12,887 bases of DNA, taken from positions 329 through 13,215 of the forward strand of contig JAABOA010000588.1 of the NCBI GenBank assembly GCA_015680635.1, read 5' to 3'. The notes under the pieces were generated by a model. It worked only from the letters and a program-made list of their open reading frames with translations, was not told the DNA's origin and did not search any database. This document shows positions 9,601 through 12,887 of this stretch, piece by piece (the first letter of the stretch is position 1; each line of letters opens with the position of its first letter). This stretch comes from Lunasporangiospora selenospora. Its lineage: Eukaryota > Mortierellomycota > Mortierellomycetes > Mortierellales > Mortierellaceae. Both the position numbers and the translations under genes were made by a program.

Positions 9601-12600
9601 TGGAATATTCTTTGGAGTAGGTCTTCATCATGCACCATTTCTCCTAGACCAGTGTTGCTGTTTCCATCTGCTTGCTCAGCAGCTCCGCCCTTCACTTCAA
9701 AGTCGGCGAGAACTGAAGTAAAGTGAAAGTGTCGGAAAATGCCTACATTAGGGCTCTTCATCATCAGGAGCTAAAAGGAGAATCTAGCAGTCAGTATCAA
9801 GGGAGGTGTTCCTGCCTTGGTGCATTCTTCAAGCGATGTCTGCGACAGCAACCACTTTCCTCTTTTGTCATCTACCTTTAACGCCCGAACGATCTCCGTC
9901 TCTTGGACGTTGTAGCATTCAATGGCAAATCCGAACGGATTTGATTGAAGCAATACTTTTTTCCAAGAGGCACCTGCGGCGGACGAGATGTCCATGGATC
10001 TAAATGAAACAGTCAATTTTCAGGATGTCAGAAATTTTGGCCAAATTACATGATTGCCAGTATGGGCATGAGTCCAGTAGTTACCTATCTGCCATCTTGG
10101 CTAAAATCTCTGGGCCCATGCTTATTGAACCAAATGCTTTCGAAAATTGTTCAAAGATTGCTGCAATGCTCATCCTGATAGTCTCTTCCTCATCTTCTCC
10201 TATATACGCAAAGATGGAGGACGGAAGTATTAGCAAGACGAAGTCCATTCCCTGCCAGAGAGATACAATGGCTAATTTCAAAAGTTGCTCTCCTACCGGC
10301 AATAGAAATAAGAGGATGGAGACACATAGAAAGCCATCTCTTCAAGTTGGTCCAGGTGGTAGATTTTGTGTGAGATGCTCGGAAAGGAAGGATTGCATCG
10401 ATAGACTCAATCTTCCAAGCAATTACGCACACTTTCAGAGAGGCCGAGAGCTGATTCCAGTGCAAGGAGAGTGTCTGTGTCATCCGGACCAACACTCCAA
10501 AGAGTGTGGATTGTAACTCTTTCATATCAAGTTCGTGGCTCTTGCTTTTGTCGAAAAGATCTGGCACAAAGTGAGCACGTCTAAGTGATAAAGCACGTGC
10601 GTCCCAGAGTCGGTCAGCTGCGAAGGGGGGTTTTTTTTTGTTTTCAAATGGTGCAGGCGCTGGAGTCACTTTCAGATTGCTCAACCAAGTTTGTTCTTAC
10701 ATCGCCGCAATCTCCTTCATGGAGTAAAGAACAATCGAAAGACGACTCTCTGGGACGACAGTGAGGAGCATTAATAGCCGTAAAAAGATAAAGCTCGCCT
10801 CATCCTTCCAGACTCGAGCCATCTCGATTTGCAATATAATGTTGAATGTTAAGTTGGATATTAGTGCTGGACTTGAAGATCCATTATTTCGATAGTATCC
10901 CATAGATCCTTTGGTGTTGACTCCTTGTTCCCTGGTACTACTCAAATCTTTGGCGAATGTCGATTCAATGTCTTGTTGCAACGATAGGATTTCAATCATT
11001 CCTGATATGCTGTTGGTAGTGTGCAGGTCCTGGAGGATATTTTCAATCTCTTGCATTACATTCTGCCAAGCGACCGATTTCATGTTACTAGAGTCGATTT
11101 TGTTGGACTGGGGCTTTTTGTGAGTTTCTGGAAATGCTAGGAGAATAACATCCAAGACATCTTGGAGACGGCTAGAGCTAGGAGGTAGAAGCCACCGAAG
11201 CTGCATTAATTCGCTATTTGGATTGACGACCAACTCTGTCACTATAGGATTAACGCGAGGTTTCCATGCAGATATGATCTACACGTTATTCCATCGTCAA
11301 AGCACGGAGGAAAAACGGAGGGGGGAGGGGGTTATGTGTTTAGAATAGGGGTTAAAAATGACAAGAAAAGACAGATTCATTTATAGCAAGAAAAGTCATC
11401 CGCTTTTCTTACCTTTTTGGTGGTACTAAGAAGGTGAGTCCAGTTTGCCTTGTTCAAACGCGGGTTTGTGAATTGTTTCAACAGGAACTGCGCCGCAGTA
11501 GGCTGAAGATCGTAGAAGAGCGATGTGTTGCCCATGCTCAACGTGAGAATAACATCATTCCCTATACGAGTCCAAATGGTATCAATGGTCAGCATGCAGT
11601 GCCTGCGGATGAAAAATAAATGGAGTAATTCGAACCTCAGAGTTGCTCGTCGTACCTGCAGCAAAGCACGTAGGAGTGGAAGGGGTGAGCATGCTCAACA
11701 TATCTATGATACGCTTTCGGATCGTCTCCAACATAATAGATCGCTGGGAGGCTGCTGGGGCTACCGAGTTGGCAATGATGCCAAAACAACTAATCAATCA
11801 GATGATTAAAAAAAAGGAGGGCGATGAGTGTTGGTCTGTCCTCCAAACAGCAACACAGCAGCTCACAGCCACGTTTGGAATCTTGTGCTACCTTGAAATT
11901 ACGGCGACAGTCTCCATGGATGCAGTTTCTGGTCGCGTGGCCTTGTCTGTCAGGATCGACTCGATGTCATGGACAAAGCAGTCGAGAAGTTCCAGACCAA
12001 ACTCCACTGCGTCTTTCCATTGGGTTTTGAATGAGGACAGAGCATCTACAGTGCAGCAGGGGGGGGGGGATACAAGAGAGAAGGGGAAAGGAGGATTCAA
12101 AGCTTGTCAACAACTATACTTGCAAAAGAGTACACGTGATAGTATAGACAAGAACCTCCTTACCACTAATGCGCTGTCTCACCACAGGTTTGGTGCCAAG
12201 GTCAACATGCCATCCAACAAGAAGATCAACAATACCCTATAAATCATGGATATCCAGTATAGTGGACAGGTCTCAGTCGTTGTGAATTCCCATAGTACAG
12301 TCTGGGTACCTATGGGCAGGTAAAAAATAAAAGGGCAGTAGAGTTGAGATCGCTCACCTTGAATCTCGTTGTCCATGCTCCAGGGTGTTGTCCTGCGAGA
12401 GAAATGAGTGAATCCAGCGCGGGAAGGAGAGCTGTACAGTCGACAGACTTGTCCAAGGTGTCCTCGGCACTATCGAGCATAGCAGAGGCAGTCTGGAGGT
12501 CAAAGACAGCCTTGCTATGGCCTGCCGTAGAGCCAATGTCCAAGTTGAACAGAAAGGAACAGAATACATTAGGAATGATGCGACCGATTCATGAGATGAT

Positions 12601-12887
12601 CAACTGGAATGTACCTGGGAATGCCCGAGTTTCTTCAACTCTCCCTTTTTTGTCGAAAAAGGCCCAACTATACGGAAGGGACCACAACAATGAAATAGGG
12701 TTTTCTTCATCAATTTGTGCCTTTTGTTGAAAGCGAAGCGACGTACCATTGCTGTTTGCCCGCAGTCCGTGCGACGTTCCCAGGGGAGTGGCAGTTGTTG
12801 CAGCTTTCTGGTTCAACTGTCGATGACGACGTGTATTGGCCTGGTGTAAAGTATTGGGGGGGGGGGGCGCAGGCAGCGCAAAAGCAA
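3697..12887 (-). CDS. SMG1: SMG1-like PI3K-related kinase of nonsense-mediated decay, about 20 exons, 5' end outside window
   Basis: In other eukaryotes SMG1 phosphorylates UPF1 at SQ/TQ sites during nonsense-mediated mRNA decay. Exons I could join: 12521-12358, 12236-12164, 12045-11892, 11789-11656, 11561-11413, 11278-10701, 10580-10297, 10199-10085, 9999-9876, 9770-9548, 9410-9203, 9086-8852, 8759-8666, 8570-8412, 8330-8233, 8143-6815, 6706-6449, 6322-5564, 5433-3697. Every junction is GT-AG with matching phase, giving 2,290 codons. A further 5' exon ending at 12615 is less certain. SMG1-specific landmarks recur in order: VDLLVGWHVD near the N-terminus, LRTPFGGPQQTF, NKKVCDDWFSRVRG, ATLRLLRLLAKHGG, IIPQLFARLDHPE, LERVTVLWEE, then the kinase and FATC. 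These separate it from mTOR, ATM and ATR. Animal SMG1 is about 3,660 residues; this one is shorter mainly because the segment between kinase and FATC is small. The stop is TAG at 3699-3697. Confidence 0.93.
3700..3870 (-). other. SMG1: SMG1 FATC domain
   Basis: The last 57 residues include ILRRVRHKLEGRD, VSEQVDRVIQDATNLENLA and the terminal YEGWTAWI. This is the classical C-terminal FATC hairpin that packs on the PIKK kinase domain. The ending GWTAW plus one aliphatic residue is highly conserved in SMG1. The stop TAG follows directly. Confidence 0.95.
3871..4398 (-). other. SMG1: Short low-complexity insertion between kinase and FATC
   Basis: About 176 residues separate PLVDW from the FATC-proximal helix. 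They comprise a Gly-rich part (around 4350-4300), a Ser/Thr/Asn-rich part (around 4260-4160), a mixed Ser/Gly part and a Gln run. In animal SMG1 the corresponding insertion is over a thousand residues, is helical, and takes part in SMG8/SMG9-dependent autoinhibition. Nothing here looks folded. The reading frame is continuous and no splice sites are needed, so this is a real protein segment and not a missed intron. Confidence 0.8.
3883..3909 (-). repeat. CAG/CAA repeat encoding nine glutamines
   Basis: Eight CAG codons and one CAA on the minus strand (CTG units on the plus strand) encode a run of nine Gln inside the low-complexity insertion of SMG1. It is a nearly pure trinucleotide microsatellite, so its length may vary among strains. 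Confidence 0.9.
4399..5289 (-). other. SMG1: SMG1 kinase catalytic core
   Basis: The core lies wholly in the last exon. It starts at TKTKPKKLTLLGSDG and continues with YLFKGLEDLHLDERIMQ, which contains the ATP-contacting lysine. The catalytic loop is GLGDRHLDN, with its aspartate codon at 4671-4669. The metal-binding motif is IDYNVCFEKG, with its aspartate codon at 4614-4612; SMG1 proteins have DYN here where most PIKKs have DFG. VPFRLTRNM and EAFVYDPLVDW close the C-lobe. All residues needed for catalysis appear present, so an active kinase is expected. Confidence 0.93.
6323..6448 (-). other. SMG1 intron with a TA dinucleotide run
   Basis: GTATGC donor and TATAG acceptor, phase 0, 126 nt. 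It joins ECKLPKAK to KITGEDPEIS. A TA run followed by seven A (plus strand, about 6331-6349) lies close to the acceptor. Confidence 0.9.
8331..8411 (-). other. SMG1 intron with two frame-compatible donors
   Basis: GTGAGC donor at 8411, CTGAT branch-like site and CACAAG acceptor ending at 8331, phase 1, 81 nt, the shortest intron seen. A second donor, GTAGGT at 8432, is 21 nt upstream with the same phase. The surrounding protein segment is poorly conserved, so I cannot tell which is used. Confidence 0.65.
9087..9202 (-). other. SMG1 intron with a TTTG microsatellite
   Basis: GTACAT donor and TCCAG acceptor, phase 2, 116 nt, with a GCTAAT branch-like site. It joins SGSPR to LNQLRDYLILL. Plus-strand TTTG units (about 9103-9120) give a CAAA-rich acceptor side on the transcript, which is unusually poor in pyrimidines. 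Confidence 0.85.
9411..9547 (-). other. SMG1 intron with a 15-nt tandem repeat
   Basis: GTTAGT donor and TATAG acceptor, phase 1, 137 nt, the longest intron seen. It joins AENNT to DMITPGLLG. A T-rich tract precedes the acceptor, and a threefold 15-nt repeat begins just inside the donor. Confidence 0.88.
9501..9543. repeat. 15-nt tandem repeat, nearly three copies
   Basis: The plus-strand unit gtaaaccacaaacaa occurs at 9501-9515 and 9516-9530, and 13 of its 15 bases recur at 9531-9543. The copies are identical where they overlap, which suggests recent duplication. The repeat is intronic and touches the donor site. Confidence 0.95.
9548..12521 (-). other. SMG1: SMG1 N-terminal helical (HEAT-like) repeat region
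   Basis: Ten exons encode about 666 residues rich in alternating Leu/Ile/Val helices, as expected for the alpha-solenoid arm of a PIKK. The exon 12236-12164 carries VDLLVGWHVD followed by KPVVRQRIS, which aligns well with the animal SMG1 segment VDILVGWHID. The exon 9770-9548 carries LLQRIFHACQGRD, and the region 9999-9728 aligns without gaps to the animal segment containing HTEIQEISLAL. That alignment fixes the donor at 9875. Conservation is patchy, so individual repeats cannot be delimited by eye. Confidence 0.75.
12046..12163 (-). other. SMG1 intron with an 11-base C run near the acceptor
   Basis: GTAAGG donor and TGTAG acceptor, phase 1, 118 nt. It joins RQRIS to DALSSFKTQWK. The minus strand carries 11 C in a row (plus-strand G 12059-12069) where the polypyrimidine tract is expected. 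Confidence 0.85.
12615..12887 (-). CDS. SMG1: Uncertain 5'-most SMG1 exon in window
   Basis: The frame that splices correctly from a GTACAT donor at 12614 (phase 1) into the exon beginning at 12521 is open from 12615 to the window edge. It reads through SLLWSLPYSWAFFDKKGR and RRHRQLNQKAATTATP. The left part is low complexity and I see no clear match to other SMG1 proteins there. The exon may start only at an acceptor near 12841 (sequence ACACCAG, preceded on the minus strand by a run of 12 C), or the run may encode prolines. A second possible intron (12746-12668, GTACGT to TATAG) breaks the phase and was not used. No in-frame ATG is visible, so the true start lies upstream of the window. Confidence 0.45.
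12856..12867. repeat. Homopolymer of 12 G (C on minus strand)
   Basis: Twelve consecutive G on the plus strand near the right window edge. On the minus strand the run lies 15-26 nt before a CAG, so it may be a polypyrimidine tract. If translated, it gives a proline run. Homopolymers of this length are prone to sequencing error. Confidence 0.85.

Noticed and set aside
9771-9815. Alternative GC-AG intron of 45 nt that would add 20 residues to the SMG1 exon ending at 9876
   Set aside because: The GT donor at 9875 gives a normal 105-nt intron and a gap-free match to animal SMG1. The 45-nt form is far shorter than every other intron here, and its GCAGGA donor is weak.
10581-10684. Open frame upstream of the SMG1 exon starting at 10580, with KKKPPFAADRLWDARALS
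   Set aside because: The frame is open but low in quality, and its AG sites have the wrong phase for the GTAAGA donor at 10700. Only the TTAG ending at 10581 fits.
11582-11664. Acceptor CGCAG near 11618 with its pyrimidine tract as the start of the exon ending at 11413
   Set aside because: It breaks the phase with the donor at 11655. The acceptor at 11562, with a CTGAC branch site 28 nt away, keeps the frame and gives CFAAGNDVIL.

Overview
This window looks like a piece of a fungal nuclear genome carrying two large, intron-rich genes, both on the minus strand. Introns are short (81-137 nt). They have GT donors, AG acceptors and CTAAC/CTGAC/CTAAT-type branch sites, with about 48% GC overall by eye. 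These features together with an intact SMG1 kinase, which the common ascomycete and basidiomycete models lack, point to an early-diverging filamentous fungus. A Mortierella-like lineage is my best guess, but it is an inference.

Layout, read in the direction of transcription (right to left). (1) 12887 to 3697: a homologue of SMG1, the PI3K-like kinase of nonsense-mediated mRNA decay. The 5' end is cut by the window edge. I could join 19 exons with consistent splice phases (12521 down to 3697, 2,290 codons) plus one less certain exon (about 12887-12615). The order is an N-terminal helical-repeat region, the FAT region, the kinase core (GLGDRHLDN and IDYNVCFEKG), a short low-complexity insertion with a polyglutamine run, and a C-terminal FATC ending GWTAWI. 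(2) 3696 to 3245: a 452-nt intergenic stretch. It holds the SMG1 3' untranslated region and the promoter and leader of the next gene, with a CT-rich tract and a three-codon upstream ORF ending 2 nt before the start codon. (3) 3244 to 1: glucosidase II alpha subunit (GH31). Five exons encode a signal peptide and both catalytic aspartates, 939 codons in total. The extreme C-terminus runs off the left edge.

The genes are not an operon. One trims N-glycans in the ER and the other phosphorylates UPF1 in the cytoplasm, so their adjacency suggests no shared pathway. No RNA gene, transposon, CRISPR array or plus-strand gene is supportable. The unusual points lie in SMG1: its presence in a fungus, the very reduced insertion domain, a frame-preserving alternative donor, and homopolymer C tracts serving as polypyrimidine tracts.
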